64,000 nt of DNA from Candidatus Caldilinea saccharophila (GTDB lineage: Bacteria; Chloroflexota; Anaerolineae; Caldilineales; Caldilineaceae): contig JADJVW010000018.1 in NCBI GenBank assembly GCA_016710365.1, forward strand, positions 108,280-172,279, in the 5' to 3' direction. The notes beneath the pieces are model-generated. The model was not told the origin of the DNA, searched no databases, and saw only the letters and a list, made by a program, of their open reading frames with translations. Made by a program: the position numbers and the translations under genes. How positions within the stretch are numbered: the stretch's first letter is position 1; each line of letters opens with the position of its first letter. Positions 50,328-64,000 of the stretch are shown in pieces.

Positions 50328-50579
50328 ATGGACTCCGCGGTGAGCAGAATTCTCAAGGCCAAACAGTATGCGGCGGAACGCGACCATCGTGTCAAGGTTC
50401 ATAGCTTTGAAGTTGAACTTCACGGTGACAATCACAATCATCTTGTGATGTATGATGAGGGCAACTGGAAATGTGATTGTGAGGAGTTTTTGCTGCGCAG
50501 CGTCTGCGCGCATATCATGGCAATGGAGGAGATTTTGGGCGACTCCGTGGAACCTGCGATGCTGGCTACCCCCCGCTAG
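50328..50579 (+). CDS. Small SWIM zinc-finger protein
   Basis: The 83-residue protein carries one SWIM zinc finger, WKCDCEEFLLRSVCAHIMAME, with the pattern C-x-C-x8-C-x-H at about residues 49-61. SWIM fingers bind DNA or proteins and occur in helicase and transposase partners; here the finger stands alone after a basic N-terminus (RILKAKQYAAERDHRVKVHSF). ATG 50328 has AAAGGA upstream. A strong terminator lies both before and after the gene, so it forms its own unit. The partner and role are unknown. Confidence 0.75.
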   Translation: MDSAVSRILKAKQYAAERDHRVKVHSFEVELHGDNHNHLVMYDEGNWKCDCEEFLLRSVCAHIMAMEEILGDSVEPAMLATPR

Positions 50580-50606
50580 GCGCACGCAACAAACCGAATA
50601 CTGGGG

Positions 50607-50638
50607 AAATGAGGGAGGCGTCGCCGTCCCTCATTTTT
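50607..50638 (+). terminator. Intrinsic terminator after the SWIM gene
   Basis: AAATGAGGGA (50607-50616) and TCCCTCATTT (50627-50636) form a perfect 10-bp stem, extended inward by GGCG/CGCC, with a T-run after the stem. It lies 27 bases past the stop codon. Confidence 0.85.
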
Positions 50639-50777
50639 CTTTTGGAGAGGAGCGAACATAACCGCGTGGTCGGCCCAAGGCAGAAGCTCGAAATCCGCCT
50701 GAGGGGTTTGGCTGCACCCCTGTGCGTGTGATATTCTGCGCTTTGCTTTTGAAGAGTCTAAGGGAGAATCAATCGGC

Positions 50778-51809
50778 TTGAAGCGTTACCTGCAACTGAC
50801 GATCGGTGTGCTCGTCAGCGCCATTTTCATTTATTGGGCATTACCCGGCCTTCATCTACCCACTGTCGTCGAGGCATTGCAGACTGCCAACTATTGGTGG
50901 CTGGCGCCTGGCGTCGCGGTTTATATGATCGGCCTTTGGGTGCGCACGTGGCGCTGGCAGTACACGCTGCGCCCGGTGAAGCTTGTTCCGGTTGCGACGC
51001 TTTTTCCGATGGTTTGCATCGGGTATTTTGGCAACAATATCTTTCCCTTCCGCGCCGGCGAACTGCTCCGCTCTTATGTCCTGAAGAGGCGCACCGACAT
51101 CGCTATCTCCACCAGCCTGGCTACGGTGATCGTCGAGCGCATCACGGACGGCTTGGTGATGCTGCTTTTTGTATTTCTGGCGCTGCCTTTTGCCCCGATG
51201 CCTTCTGCCTATCGCAACGCCGTCATCTCCATGACCATCCTCTTTTTGGCGGCGACCGTCGTCTTCATGTGGATGGCGAGCCAACCGCAGCGGGTCGAAC
51301 GCTTCTACGCGATCGTGGCGAGCGCTGTGTTGCGCGGCCCGGTGCGCCAACGCACGGATGACTTTTACCACCGCTTCATGTTGGGGTTGAGCAGCCTCAG
51401 CCATCCGTCCGACGTGATCATGATCTTCTTGACAAGCGTTTTGATCTGGCTGCTGGAAACGGTCAAATATTGGTTTGTCATGCACGCGTTCGACTTCTCC
51501 GTCAGCTTCATCGTGCTGATGTTGATGAACGGGCTGGTCAATCTGGCGACAACGTTGCCGGCCGCGCCAGGCTACATCGGCACTTTTGACACACCGGGCA
51601 TCAAGACGTTGGAGGCTTTTGGCGTTGACCCGTCGGTGGCGGCGGGCTACACTTTCACGCTACATGCGGCATTGTGGGCGCCGGTGACGCTGTTGGGCGG
51701 TTACTTCTTCTGGCGTGAACATCTGCACATGAGCGACATCGACGCCGCTCGCCAGCAAGCCGAAGCGCCGGCAGAGGTGACCGCGGTCAGAAACGAATCC
51801 CTGCCATAA
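50778..51809 (+). CDS. Flippase-like (MprF/AglD-type, UPF0104) membrane protein
   Basis: The 343-residue membrane protein has the lysylphosphatidylglycerol synthase-type transmembrane fold. Signature parts are FPMVCIGYFGNNIFPFRAGE followed by LLRSYVLKRR, then TVIVERITDGLVMLLFVFLA and TLPAAPGYIGTFDTPGIKTL. Proteins of this type move lipid-linked sugars or lipids. The TTG at 50778 is the start, with AGGGAG upstream; no ATG fits. A TGA-TATTCT extended -10 lies some 40 bases upstream. UDP-glucose 6-dehydrogenase follows 47 bases later, which suggests a role in polysaccharide export. It is intact, unlike the related gene at 20.7 kb. Confidence 0.85.
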   Translation: MKRYLQLTIGVLVSAIFIYWALPGLHLPTVVEALQTANYWWLAPGVAVYMIGLWVRTWRWQYTLRPVKLVPVATLFPMVCIGYFGNNIFPFRAGELLRSYVLKRRTDIAISTSLATVIVERITDGLVMLLFVFLALPFAPMPSAYRNAVISMTILFLAATVVFMWMASQPQRVERFYAIVASAVLRGPVRQRTDDFYHRFMLGLSSLSHPSDVIMIFLTSVLIWLLETVKYWFVMHAFDFSVSFIVLMLMNGLVNLATTLPAAPGYIGTFDTPGIKTLEAFGVDPSVAAGYTFTLHAALWAPVTLLGGYFFWREHLHMSDIDAARQQAEAPAEVTAVRNESLP

Positions 51810-51856
51810 CATTGTCTGCCATAAAGTAGGTCAGTTTTTTATAGAGGAGCGAAATT

Positions 51857-53183
<1,327 letters not shown>

Positions 53184-53281
53184 GCGGCCTGTAGTCAAGA
53201 AAATTAGGCGTTTGGAAATTGTCGCGCGTGAAAGCCGCCCTTCACTCTCTGTGCGCGGCTCGCACTGCTCGCCTAAGTTTC

Positions 53282-53836
53282 TTACTCGCGCTTTGCTCTG
53301 TTCATCTCATCCTCGATCCGCAATTTGATGATTTCCAGAAATGAAACGGGTTGCTTAAAGTTTTGCGCTTCGATGCGGTGGTTGAGGATAAGAATTTCTT
53401 CCCGCCAGACAGCAAGTTGCTTTTGCCAGTGCTGCTCGATCCTGATGAGTTCCTCTGCCGGTTGACTTTGCGCGAGGGCGATGAGGTGCGCGCTCGCGCC
53501 GTTTCGCACCTTTTTACGAAATTGTTCGATGGCGGCTAACACCACATTGCGGTCGGCGATCCAGGCTGGCGTCAATTCGTTATGCTTGAGGAGAGAATTT
53601 GCCATCTGCATCTCTGGCGGCGTGTAAGGTTCAGGCGCTGGGTTGAGTGGCTTGCCTTTGCCGCGCAGGTTGTCAAACTTCCCTTCGCGCATCGCTTCTT
53701 CAATGCGCTCGCTGATCAGATCGCGCCATTGCTCCGGCGTGCGCTGGGGGACGCTGGGCGGCTGAGGCGCGTCTGTCTTCTGCATGCGCCGATCAGGGTG
53801 GGCGCGGATGGGTGGGTTGGATACTGGTTTGGTCAT
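53282..53836 (-). CDS. DUF1992 (DnaJ homologue subfamily C member 28-type) protein
   Basis: The 184-residue cytoplasmic protein has the DUF1992 pattern: ISERIEEAMREGKFDNLRGK, GKPLNPAPEPYTPPEMQMAN and LLKHNELTPAWIADRN. A helical C-terminus with FRKKVRNGASAHLIAL and ILNHRIEAQNFKQPVS follows. Such proteins often resemble the conserved part of DnaJC28 without a J domain, and their function is unclear. The first 35 residues are basic and Pro-rich, probably disordered. ATG 53836 is chosen. It stands alone on the minus strand, convergent with the UDP-glucose dehydrogenase gene. Confidence 0.85.
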   Translation of the reverse strand: MTKPVSNPPIRAHPDRRMQKTDAPQPPSVPQRTPEQWRDLISERIEEAMREGKFDNLRGKGKPLNPAPEPYTPPEMQMANSLLKHNELTPAWIADRNVVLAAIEQFRKKVRNGASAHLIALAQSQPAEELIRIEQHWQKQLAVWREEILILNHRIEAQNFKQPVSFLEIIKLRIEDEMNRAKRE

Positions 53837-54040
53837 GCTTCATCTCATGCTTGAACAAAGCGCCGCCATTGTACGTCTCCCTGCGTCTCCTGGCCAAGTC
53901 AACATTCCTTACGCTGTGAGATAGAGACAGGGAGGTAAGCGCCGCCGCACCCTGCTCCTGACGACAGGTTGGGAAAGCGTAGGGCGTGAAGTAAAATAAA
54001 GGGCAATGGAATTTATCTGAGCAAAAGACGCGAGGATGGT

Positions 54041-54993
54041 GTGCAGGGGCGATCGTTCAGAACCATATTTTTGCAGCCGATGATCGCTTGCGCGCCGGCT
54101 ACCGGATTGCCCTCTTTTTCTTGCTGTGGGGCTACGGGCCAGCCATCGTGCATAGCGTGTTGGAAAGCACGCTCCTGCGCTTTGTGGCGCCGGAGTGGTT
54201 CTGGCTGCAGGGGATTGCGCTCAACCTGCTGCGGATGGCGATCATCTTTGCGGCAGGCTGGGCCGTGGCGCGCTATGTGGATCGGCGTCCTTTTGCCGAC
54301 TACGGATTCCATTTGTCAGCCGTGTGGTGGATCGATTTCTGCTTTGGATTGTTGTTGGGCGCCGCGTTGATGGCGCTGGTGTTTCTGGTCGAATGGCTGG
54401 CAGGCTGGATTACCATCGTTGACCTCTGGCACAGCGATCCTCCCGGTATGGCATTTGGGCCGGCTTTCCTGGCCGCATTTATTCTGTACCTGGTTGTAGC
54501 GATTGCCGAAGAATTACTCACACGCGGCAATCAAATGCTCAACATTGTCGAGGGAATGTCTTCGTTTGGCTATGTCCTGGCCGTTTTCATCGCCTGGATT
54601 ATTTCGTCGGTGATATTCGGTCTATTGCACATCTTCAATCCGCACGCTACCTTGACGAGCACCACCAATTTGATGTTGATGGGTTTCATGTTTGGGTTGG
54701 GCTTTGCGTTGACAGGAGAGTTGGCGCTGCCGATCGGGCTGCATTTCACGTGGAATCTAGTGCAGGGGAATGTGTATGGTTTCCCAGTGAGCGGCAAGAT
54801 GCAGTACGCAACCTCATTTATCGCCATTAACCAACATGGCCCTGAACTGTGGACGGGCGGCGCGTTTGGCCCGGAGGCAGGACTGTTGGGGATTCTAGCG
54901 ACGGTTGCCGGCATGATGGCGATTGTGGGATGGGTCAGGTGGCGTTATGGCAACCTATCGCTGCGGCGGCTGCATGTCCGGCTGCCCGCGTAA
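54041..54993 (+). CDS. CPBP family intramembrane glutamic protease (probable frameshift at start)
   Basis: The protein has about eight transmembrane helices and the CPBP/Abi motifs: EELLTRGNQM (EExxxR), FGLLHIFNP (FxxxH) and HFTWNLVQGN (HxxxN). These residues form the active site of Rce1-like proteases. The open frame reaches only from TTG 54088, but the natural N-terminus (VQGRSFR then NHIFAADDRLRAGYRIALFF) begins at GTG 54041 if one base is missing near 54060. Corrected length is about 317 residues. It lies in front of argH with a palindromic repeat between them, so co-transcription is uncertain. The substrate is unknown. Confidence 0.8.
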
Positions 54994-55008
54994 TCGGCAG
55001 GCGAGCGG

Positions 55009-55061
55009 AGCGCGGACGTCCTCGTCCGCCGCAAGCAGACGCGACGTCTGCGATCCGCGCT
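55009..55061. repeat. Palindromic element with two inner hairpins
   Basis: AGCGCGGA (55009-55016) and TCCGCGCT (55054-55061) are inverted ends. Inside, GCGGACG/CGTCCGC (55012-55030) and GCAGACG/CGTCTGC (55035-55051) each form a hairpin, so alternative folds compete. A degraded relative is seen at 16.66-16.78 kb. It separates the CPBP gene from argH. Confidence 0.65.
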
Positions 55062-55099
55062 GTGGCGAAAATCATTCAAGCGATGTACAGAGGCGTGCT

Positions 55100-56484
55100 G
55101 TGACCAAAAAATTATGGGGAGGCCGGTTCACCGGCAAGACTGATCCGCTGATGGAAGCGTTCAACGCCTCCATTGACTTTGACCAACGGCTGTGGCAAGT
55201 GGATATCCAGGGGAGCCAGGCGTATGCGCGTGCGCTGCTGGGCGCGGGGTTGCTGACCGCCGCCGAAGCTGAAAGCCTTGTGGCCGGCCTGCAACAGGTT
55301 GCACAAGAGTGGGCGCAGGGCGAATTTGTGATCCGCGCGGGCGACGAAGATATTCATACCGCCAATGAGCGACGGTTGACCGAACTGGTCGGCGCGGTGG
55401 CGGGCAAGCTGCACACCGGACGCAGCCGCAACGATCAGATTGCCACCGATGTGCGTCTCTGGTTGCGCCAGGAAATCGTCCACCTGCGCCAGCACACCGA
55501 TCAGTTGATCGGCGCCGCGCTCGAACGCGCGGCCGAAGAGATCGATCTGTTGATGCCGGGCTACACACATCTGCAACCTGCACAGCCCGTGCGCTGGAGC
55601 CATTGGCTGCTGAGTCATGTCTGGGCGTGGCAGCGCGATGCGGACCGGCTGGATGAACTGGCGGTGCGCGTCAATATCATGCCGTTGGGCAGCGGCGCGC
55701 TGGCCGGCAACCCCTTTGCGATCGACCGTGCGCAGTTGGCGGCGGCGCTGGGTTTTGCGGACATCACCTATAACAGCATGGATGGCGTCAGCGACCGCGA
55801 TTTCATCGTCGAGTTTCTGTTTTGGGCGACGCTTGCGATGGTGCACCTGAGCCGCTTTGCCGAAGACCTGATCGTCTACAGCAGCCGCGAGTTTGGCTTT
55901 GTCACTTTGGCAGACGCCTACAGCACCGGCAGCAGCCTGATGCCGCAGAAGAAGAACCCCGACGCGCTGGAACTGTTGCGCGGCAAATCGGGGCGCATGG
56001 TCGGCCATCTGACCGGCCTGGTCGTGACCATCAAGGGGCTGCCCAGCACCTACAACAAGGATCTGCAAGAGGACAAGGAGCCACTTTTCGATGCCGTGAC
56101 CAACATTTCCGGCTCGTTGCAGATCGCCTGCGGCGTGCTCTCGACCTTGCAGGTCAACCCTGTGGCGATGCGCGCCGCGTTGATCCCTGAAATGTTGGCG
56201 ACTGATCTGGCCGAGTATCTCGTGCGCAAAGGCGTTCCCTTTCGCGAATCGCATCACGTCGCCGGCGCGGCCGTGCAGATGGCCGAGCTGCAAGGCATTT
56301 CCCTCTCGCAACTGGAAGTACAAGATTTACAGAAATTGCACAGTGCGTTTGAGGCGGACGCCAGCGCCATTTGGAACTTTGACGAAAGCGTCGAGCGCCG
56401 CGATGTGGACGGCGGCACAAGCCGGGCGCGGTGCTCGCGCAGATCGCCCATTTGCGCGCCTGGCTGGCAGGTCGTCATGGGTGA
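55100..56484 (+). CDS. argH: Argininosuccinate lyase (frameshift near end)
   Basis: ArgH splits argininosuccinate into arginine and fumarate. GTG 55100 is the start (MTKKLWGGRFTGKTDPLMEAF). The family signature is TGSSLMPQKKNPDALEL, with LHTGRSRNDQIATDVRLWLR near residue 105 and MPGYTHLQPAQPVRWSHWLL further on. The frame shifts near 56423, where a base is lost; the correct end (VLAQIAHLRAWLAGRHG) stops at 56484. Without correction the protein would run 25 unrelated bases further, to 56509. Corrected length is about 461 residues, normal. No other arginine gene is next to it; carB is elsewhere in the window. Confidence 0.93.
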
Positions 56485-56505
56485 TCCCCTTAAGACTAGA
56501 ACTGT

Positions 56506-56534
56506 TTGACAACACCGATAAACTTTGTTACGCT
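56506..56534 (+). promoter_or_regulatory. Possible promoter of the peptide transporter operon
   Basis: A consensus TTGACA (56506-56511) is followed after 17 bases by TACGCT (56529-56534), a weak -10. It would give a leader of about 125 bases before the first ATPase gene. Confidence 0.4.
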
Positions 56535-56665
56535 TGCGCACGATAAAAGATCAGCCTCCACGCCATGATCTGACTTATGCTGTAGCTTGCATCAATGCTT
56601 TGCATGTTCTCAGACTATTGCTCGATAGTCATCAAGCAAACACAACAAAGACGGAGACCGCCTAG

Positions 56666-57675
<1,010 letters not shown>

Positions 57676-57679
<4 letters not shown>

Positions 57680-58736
57680 GTGCGGCAAACGGAAGCCCCA
57701 GCACGAACGGACAAACTCAGCCGGAGATTCTGTTGGATGTGCACGACCTGCGAATGCACTTTCCTATCACCAAGGGCATCGTTTTTCAGCGTCAAGTCGG
57801 CGCCATCAAAGCGGTCGATGGCATTGATTTCACGCTCTATCGCGGTGAGACGCTGGGGCTGGTCGGCGAATCGGGCTGCGGCAAATCGACGACTGGCCGC
57901 GCTATTTTGCAACTCTATCGCCGACCGCGGGGGAAGTCGTCTTCGAGGGGAAAGATTTGACCCGGACCACCGGCGAAGATTTGCGTAAGATGCGCCGCCG
58001 TATGCAGATGATCTTCCAGGATCCATACGCATCGCTCAATCCGCGCATGACGGTCGGCAGCATTGTGGGCGAACCGCTTGAAGTGCACAACATCGGCAGC
58101 TCGAAAAAAGAGCGGCAGGATCGCGTGCAGGAACTGCTCAAGATTGTCGGTCTGAACCCCTATTTCATCAACCGTTATCCGCATGAATTTTCCGGCGGGC
58201 AACGCCAACGCATCGGGATCGCCCGCGCCCTGGCAGTGAATCCTTCTTTCATTGTCTGCGACGAGCCGATTTCGGCGCTGGACGTGTCGATTCAGGCGCA
58301 GATCATCAACCTGCTCGAAGATTTGCAGTCGGAATTTAATCTTACCTATCTGTTCATCGCCCATGATCTTTCCGTCGTGCGCCACATTTCGGATCGCATC
58401 GCCGTGATGTATCTGGGCAAAATTGTCGAACTGGCCGAGCGCGACGAACTGTACGCCAAGCCGATGCATCCCTATACCCAGGCGTTGCTCTCTGCAGTGC
58501 CCATTCCCGACCCGGCCATCGAAAGCCAGCGCAAGCGCATCATCCTGGAAGGCGACGTGCCTAGCCCGGCCAACCCGCCCAAAGGCTGTCACTTCTCGAC
58601 GCGCTGCCCCAAAGTGATGGACATCTGTCGCCAGCAGGAGCCGCCCTTCAAAGATTATGGCGACGGGCATTATGCAGCCTGCTTCCTGTATGAGGATGGC
58701 GCCGTGTATGAGGGTGTTGCGAGTAAAAAAGTCTAA
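57676..58736 (+). CDS. Oligopeptide/dipeptide ABC transporter ATPase, OppF/DppF type (frameshifted)
   Basis: This second ATPase has Walker A GESGCGKSTTGRA, Q-loop IFQDPYASLNPRMTVG, signature FSGGQRQRIGIARAL and Walker B FIVCDEPISALDVS. The C-terminal PPKGCHFSTRCPKVMDIC is typical of OppF. The frame begins at ATG 57676, overlapping oppD. It shifts near 57920 where one C is lost (LQLYR then PTAGEVVFEGKDLTR). Corrected length is about 353 residues. It pairs with the preceding ATPase and serves the permeases at 61.0-63.2 kb. Confidence 0.9.
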
Positions 58737-58883
58737 AGAATTCAAAGTCTGGGTGAATTATAGGTTCAAAATACCAGTCTGTTTTTCGTGGATACCGTCT
58801 TCACGCCCTCCGCACCCGAACGGTGTAGTGTTGAAGACGCGTACATATAGTTCAACGTTTACCTGTTTTCAGAAGGAGATACC

Positions 58884-60818
<1,935 letters not shown>

Positions 60819-60831
60819 GTCGGAAAAAACT

Positions 60832-60864
60832 AAAACCCGAGTTTCTGTAAGAAACTCGGGTTTT
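60832..60864 (+). terminator. Intrinsic terminator within the transporter operon
   Basis: AAAACCCGAGTTTC (60832-60845) and GAAACTCGGGTTTT (60851-60864) form a perfect 14-bp stem with a 5-base loop and T-rich end. It follows the binding-protein gene and may lower expression of the permeases relative to the binding protein. Confidence 0.85.
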
Positions 60865-60886
60865 AATCCGGCATGGTCTGAGGGAC

Positions 60887-60925
60887 CAAACGGGCGGGTG
60901 CGGTGCTTGCTGTCCCGCCCGTTTG
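60887..60925 (+). terminator. Second hairpin before the permease genes
   Basis: CAAACGGGCGGG (60887-60898) and CCCGCCCGTTTG (60914-60925) form a perfect 12-bp stem with a 15-base loop. It lies 40 bases before the permease start. There is no long U-tract, so it may protect or attenuate the message. Confidence 0.55.
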
Positions 60926-60965
60926 CTTCCTCAGACACGGTAGATTCAACACGGATAGTCCTGCC

Positions 60966-62153
60966 ATGACAGCATACCTCATCCGCCGTCTCTTTCAGAT
61001 GACGATCGTCATCTTCGGTGTTTCGATTTTTATGTTCTTCCTCTTCAATATTGCGCCGGGTGGGCCGTTGACTGGCCTGCAACAACAGCAGCGGCGCATC
61101 ACCCCTGAAGAGCGGGCGCGCATCCGCGCCCAATATGAGTTGGATCTCTACTGGCCCGTGCGCTACACGCGTTGGCTGGTCGGCTGGCCGCAGGGGCCGC
61201 TAGTGATCAATGGGCAGGAGTTTCTTGCCACCGTGCCGATGGGCTGTTATCTGGAAGCCACACCCGAACAAGGCGGCGGCTGCGCCGACTATGTTTATTT
61301 GGGCGAAATGCCGCAATTGCACCCGGCGATCAAGAGCAGCCGCGGCATTCTGTTTGGCGACTTTGGCCCGTCCACCGTCGTGCAGGCAGGGCAGCCGGTG
61401 TGGGATTTGCTGACTAGCCGCTTGTGGGCCACGGTGGAATTGCAGGTTATCTCGCTGGCGCTGGCGTTGATCATTGCGATTCCGCTGGGCATTTACAGCG
61501 CGGTGCATCAATACTCGAAATTCGATTACAGTTTTACGACCGCGGCGTTTATCGGTTCGTCAATGCCGACCTTTTTCTTTGGCCTGATGTTTATCTTGAT
61601 CTTTACGATTCTGGCGGGTCAGATTCAAGATATGTGGGCGTGGTGGCCGACGTTGCCGCCCGGACTGCGTGAGGCAGTGCGCCCCTATGATGTGGCAAGC
61701 TGGTTGACGCGTGTGCAGCCAGGCTCACCGCTGGATCGCTTCTTGCACCTGCTCATGCCGGTGACGGTGTTGACCATTGTCAGCGTGGCCGCGTGGAGTC
61801 GCTTCCTGCGCTCGTCGATGCTGGAAGTGCTGCGCCAGGATTATGTGCGCACCGCGCGCGCTAAAGGGTTGGTCGAGCGATTGGTGATCAACAAGCACGC
61901 GCTGCGCAACGCGCTCATTCCTTTTATCACGATCATTGTGCTGCAAATCCCGCTTTTTTTTGCCGGCGCCATTGTGACCGAAACGGTTTTTGCCTGGCCA
62001 GGGATGGGACGCCTCTTTTTTGACGCCTTGAACCGGTCGGACTATAACATCGCATTGGCCTTTATCTACGTCACGACGATTCTGACGGTAGTGGCGACAT
62101 TGCTGGGCGATATCCTCTATTCGATCGTCGATCCCCGCATTCGGTATTCGTAG
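60966..62153 (+). CDS. Peptide ABC transporter permease, OppB/DppB type
   Basis: The 395-residue permease starts at ATG 60966 (MTAYLIRRLFQMTIVIFGVS), the usual start for DppB. Six helices are expected. A long periplasmic insert (residues 45-130) is larger than in the common DppB and contains several Gly/Cys residues (MGCYLEATPEQGGGCADY). The EAA-type loop is LEVLRQDYVRTARAKGL followed by VERLVINKHALRNAL. The partner permease starts 17 bases after its stop. It belongs with the ATPases and binding protein upstream. Confidence 0.9.
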   Translation: MTAYLIRRLFQMTIVIFGVSIFMFFLFNIAPGGPLTGLQQQQRRITPEERARIRAQYELDLYWPVRYTRWLVGWPQGPLVINGQEFLATVPMGCYLEATPEQGGGCADYVYLGEMPQLHPAIKSSRGILFGDFGPSTVVQAGQPVWDLLTSRLWATVELQVISLALALIIAIPLGIYSAVHQYSKFDYSFTTAAFIGSSMPTFFFGLMFILIFTILAGQIQDMWAWWPTLPPGLREAVRPYDVASWLTRVQPGSPLDRFLHLLMPVTVLTIVSVAAWSRFLRSSMLEVLRQDYVRTARAKGLVERLVINKHALRNALIPFITIIVLQIPLFFAGAIVTETVFAWPGMGRLFFDALNRSDYNIALAFIYVTTILTVVATLLGDILYSIVDPRIRYS

Positions 62154-62170
62154 AGAAGAGAGGTGCACCC

Positions 62171-63172
<1,002 letters not shown>

Positions 63173-63175
63173 GGT

Positions 63176-63203
63176 CAAGGGGCGCATTGCGAGGGGCGAG
63201 GGT
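63176..63203. repeat. Short GAGGGGCGAGGG unit
   Basis: AAGGGGCGCATTGCGAGGGGCGAGGG between the permease and ATPase genes (quoted as two short units, AAGGGGCGC and GAGGGGCGAGGG) belongs to the same family as the CGCCCCT units at 12.75 kb. It is a single partial copy. Confidence 0.4.
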
Positions 63204-63239
63204 ATCTAACCGCTATCAGTCAACTCGATAAGAGATGGT

Positions 63240-64000
63240 ATGGCAAACACGAACGGTGTAAACTCAGATCAGAAGCCGCTCTTACAGGTGAAAGGTCTGA
63301 AAACCTATTTTTATACGGAAGATGGCGTCGTCCAGGCGATCAACGGCGTCGACTTCGCCATTGCGCCCGGCCAGGTGATGGGTCTGGTCGGCGAGTCGGG
63401 CAGCGGCAAGAGCGTCACCTCACTGTCGATCATGCGCCTGCTGCCTTCATCGGGGAAGATCGTCGAAGGCGAAATCTGGTTTGGCGGCGAGGATCTCACC
63501 ACGCTGGGCGAGAAACGCCTGCTTGAAGTGCGTGGCAATGAGATTTCCATGATCTTCCAGCAGCCCACGAGTTGCTTGAACCCGGTCTTCCGCCTCGGCG
63601 ACCAGATCGCCGAAGCCATTCTGACCCACGCCAAGATCAGCAAGGAAGAGGCGCATCGCCAGGCGGTCGAGATGTTGCGCACCGTCGGCATTGCTGACCC
63701 GGCAAAGCGCGCCCAGGCTTATCCGCACGAAGTTTCCGGCGGGCAGGCGCAGCGCGTGATGATCGCGATGGCGCTGGCGACCAAACCCAAGCTGCTGATC
63801 GCTGATGAGCCGACCACCGCGCTCGACGTGACGATCCAGGCGCAGATTCTCGACCTGATGCGCAATCTGCGCTCCGAAACCGGCACGTCGATCCTGCTGA
63901 TCACCCACGATATGGGGGTGATCGCCGAGATGTGCGACAACGTAGCAGTGATGTACGCCGGACAGATCGTCGAATACACCGATGTATTTTCGCTCTTCGA
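63240..64000 (+). CDS. Peptide ABC transporter ATPase, OppD/DppD type, cut by window end
   Basis: The frame starts at ATG 63240 (MANTNGVNSDQKPLLQVKGL) and is open to the last base of the window, giving 253 residues so far. Walker A is GESGSGKSVTS and Walker B is LLIADEPTTALD. Two motifs differ from the usual OppD: the Q-loop reads IFQQPTSCLNPV rather than FQDPMTSLNP, and the signature reads VSGGQAQRVMIAMAL rather than SGGMRQR. It is a second OppD-type protein in the same operon, so this may be the start of a second ATPase pair, or an alternative partner for the same permeases. Confidence 0.9.
   Translation, partial: MANTNGVNSDQKPLLQVKGLKTYFYTEDGVVQAINGVDFAIAPGQVMGLVGESGSGKSVTSLSIMRLLPSSGKIVEGEIWFGGEDLTTLGEKRLLEVRGNEISMIFQQPTSCLNPVFRLGDQIAEAILTHAKISKEEAHRQAVEMLRTVGIADPAKRAQAYPHEVSGGQAQRVMIAMALATKPKLLIADEPTTALDVTIQAQILDLMRNLRSETGTSILLITHDMGVIAEMCDNVAVMYAGQIVEYTDVFSLF

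Noticed and set aside
55112..56323. A 403-codon minus-strand frame opposite argH
   Set aside because: The argH sense frame has the full lyase signature; the mirror frame has none.

Overview
The window looks like chromosomal DNA of a Chloroflexota bacterium, most likely Anaerolineae or Caldilineae. This is an inference from gene content: F420 biosynthesis genes, many ABC transporters for sugars and peptides, DUF2079 and FkbM proteins, secreted SH3b/glycosidase-like lipoproteins, high GC, and extended -10 promoters. There is no phage, IS element, rRNA or CRISPR array. One tRNA gene is present.

Layout. 0.1-2.2 kb: ADP-ribosylglycohydrolase family protein (-). 2.5-7.4 kb: NAD-dependent epimerase, sugar aminotransferase and DUF2079 membrane protein (+), a surface-glycan cluster. 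7.5-14.8 kb: CBM48-like protein, leuS and carB (-). 15-18.4 kb: GH20 hexosaminidase, then gcvT-gcvH. 18.7-21.8 kb: FkbM methyltransferase, CDP-alcohol phosphatidyltransferase and flippase-like protein, tightly packed (+). 21.9-24.4 kb: YceI lipoprotein and LTA-synthase-like enzyme (-). 24.9-35.3 kb: an L-rhamnose operon on the minus strand, in transcription order isomerase, ABC ATPase, two permeases, binding protein, DUF4037, URO-D-like protein and alpha-L-rhamnosidase, with a divergent class II aldolase. 36.4-39.9 kb: cofC, cofD and a nitroreductase, with a divergent LLM-class (probably F420-dependent) oxidoreductase. 40.1 kb: tRNA-Val(CAC). 40.6-47.4 kb: three tandem paralogous SH3b plus GH-A-like secreted proteins. 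47.7-53.2 kb: TPR-like membrane protein, SIS-like protein, SWIM protein, flippase and UDP-glucose dehydrogenase. 53.3-56.5 kb: DUF1992 protein, CPBP protease and argH. 56.7-64 kb: an Opp/Dpp peptide transporter operon running off the end.

Two features cut across the window. First, about 20 conserved genes are broken by single-base frameshifts. At least eight can be placed as one base too many or too few, mostly within short homopolymers, so sequencing or consensus error is the likeliest cause and I annotate these as full genes. Second, low-complexity repeat clusters occur throughout: (GGAGACAG)n, ATTGGAG/ATTGAGAG, GAGGGGCGAGGGG, ATTCACCATTCACA and GCGGATT hairpins. Several fold back on themselves, and they lie inside carB (twice) and inside the DUF2079 gene, where they are translated.

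The best candidates for a second look are these repeat insertions in essential genes, the SH3b-glycosidase cluster, a peptide-binding protein whose two halves are in the reverse of the usual order, and two apparently leaderless extended -10 promoters.
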